NCBI RefSeq assembly: GCF_009674825.1
Contig: NZ_WKJH01000030.1
Coordinates: 470,255-534,254, forward strand
Source of the DNA: Maribacter luteus
Lineage (GTDB): Bacteria; Bacteroidota; Bacteroidia; Flavobacteriales; Flavobacteriaceae
Direction of reading: 5' to 3'
DNA length: 64,000 bases
Shown: positions 64,000-64,000 of the stretch, piece by piece
Layout: each line of letters begins with the position of its first letter
Numbering within the stretch: the first letter of the stretch is position 1
Translations under genes and position numbers: made by a program
Notes under the pieces: generated by a model
Seen by the model: only the letters and a program-made list of their open reading frames with translations
Databases searched by the model: none
What the model was told of the DNA's origin: nothing

Positions 64000-64000
64000 T

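Noticed and set aside
1..64000. tRNA, rRNA, riboswitches, phage or IS elements
   Set aside because: None could be recognised by eye; structured RNAs with weak sequence conservation could have been missed.

Overview
The window comes from a member of the Bacteroidota, most likely a marine Flavobacteriaceae of the Maribacter/Zobellia/Arenibacter kind. The evidence is AT-rich DNA without Shine-Dalgarno boxes, a PorP/SprF protein beside a giant adhesin with a gliding-type (type IX secretion) C-terminal domain, -7 boxes of the Bacteroidota type, DUF4861 and DUF4386 proteins, and long AraC regulators with TPR or membrane sensor parts. No rRNA, tRNA, CRISPR array, phage or IS transposase was recognised.

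Layout. (1) 1-1352: 3' end of a GH2 beta-galactosidase and an EamA transporter. (2) 2008-6425, minus: rfbB-rfbA-rfbC-rfbD-galE, making dTDP-rhamnose and UDP-galactose. (3) 6669-7778, plus: a soluble REC-histidine kinase. (4) 7775-14231, minus: UDP-xylose synthase followed by four glycosyltransferases and an acyltransferase. (5) 14470-22358, minus: core exopolysaccharide machinery (initiating sugar transferase fused to a degenerate receiver, half-size TolC-like protein, Wzc-like co-polymerase, flippase, polymerase, glycosyltransferase). (6) 22649-23896: a receiver protein and a glycosyltransferase. (7) 24443-31049: H-NOX, PAS histidine kinase, FIST protein, second histidine kinase, Hpt, LytTR response regulator, and a separate single-domain receiver. 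(8) 31218-39302: mixed metabolic, hydrolase and membrane genes with an AraC/TPR regulator. (9) 39477-47381, plus: AraC regulator, RND adaptor, a single-chain RND pump-TolC fusion, and a TetR regulator. (10) 47400-57346: PorP/SprF and a 2313-residue BspA-repeat adhesin, bracketed by clusters of a REP-like 20-mer; one cluster holds a GIY-YIG nuclease gene lying exactly between inverted copies. (11) 57347-64000, minus: an AraC membrane regulator, then periplasmic carbohydrate genes (beta-propeller, ThuA, TIM-barrel isomerase fusion, DUF4861 lipoprotein, and an SDR cut by the window edge).

Main result. Four minus-strand operons (rfb, UXS/glycosyltransferase, core EPS, and the H-NOX/LytTR cluster) share one promoter design. 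A TAnnTTTA -7 box has an exact TTGTTGTG element (written on the plus strand) beginning exactly 27 nt upstream, and a second, mostly weaker, copy about 20-21 nt further upstream. Direct repeats two helical turns apart suit a LytTR activator, and the only LytTR protein in the window is encoded in one of these four operons. I infer an autoregulated circuit in which nitric oxide or another small ligand (H-NOX and FIST inputs) acts through a His-Asp relay and the LytTR protein to switch exopolysaccharide synthesis.
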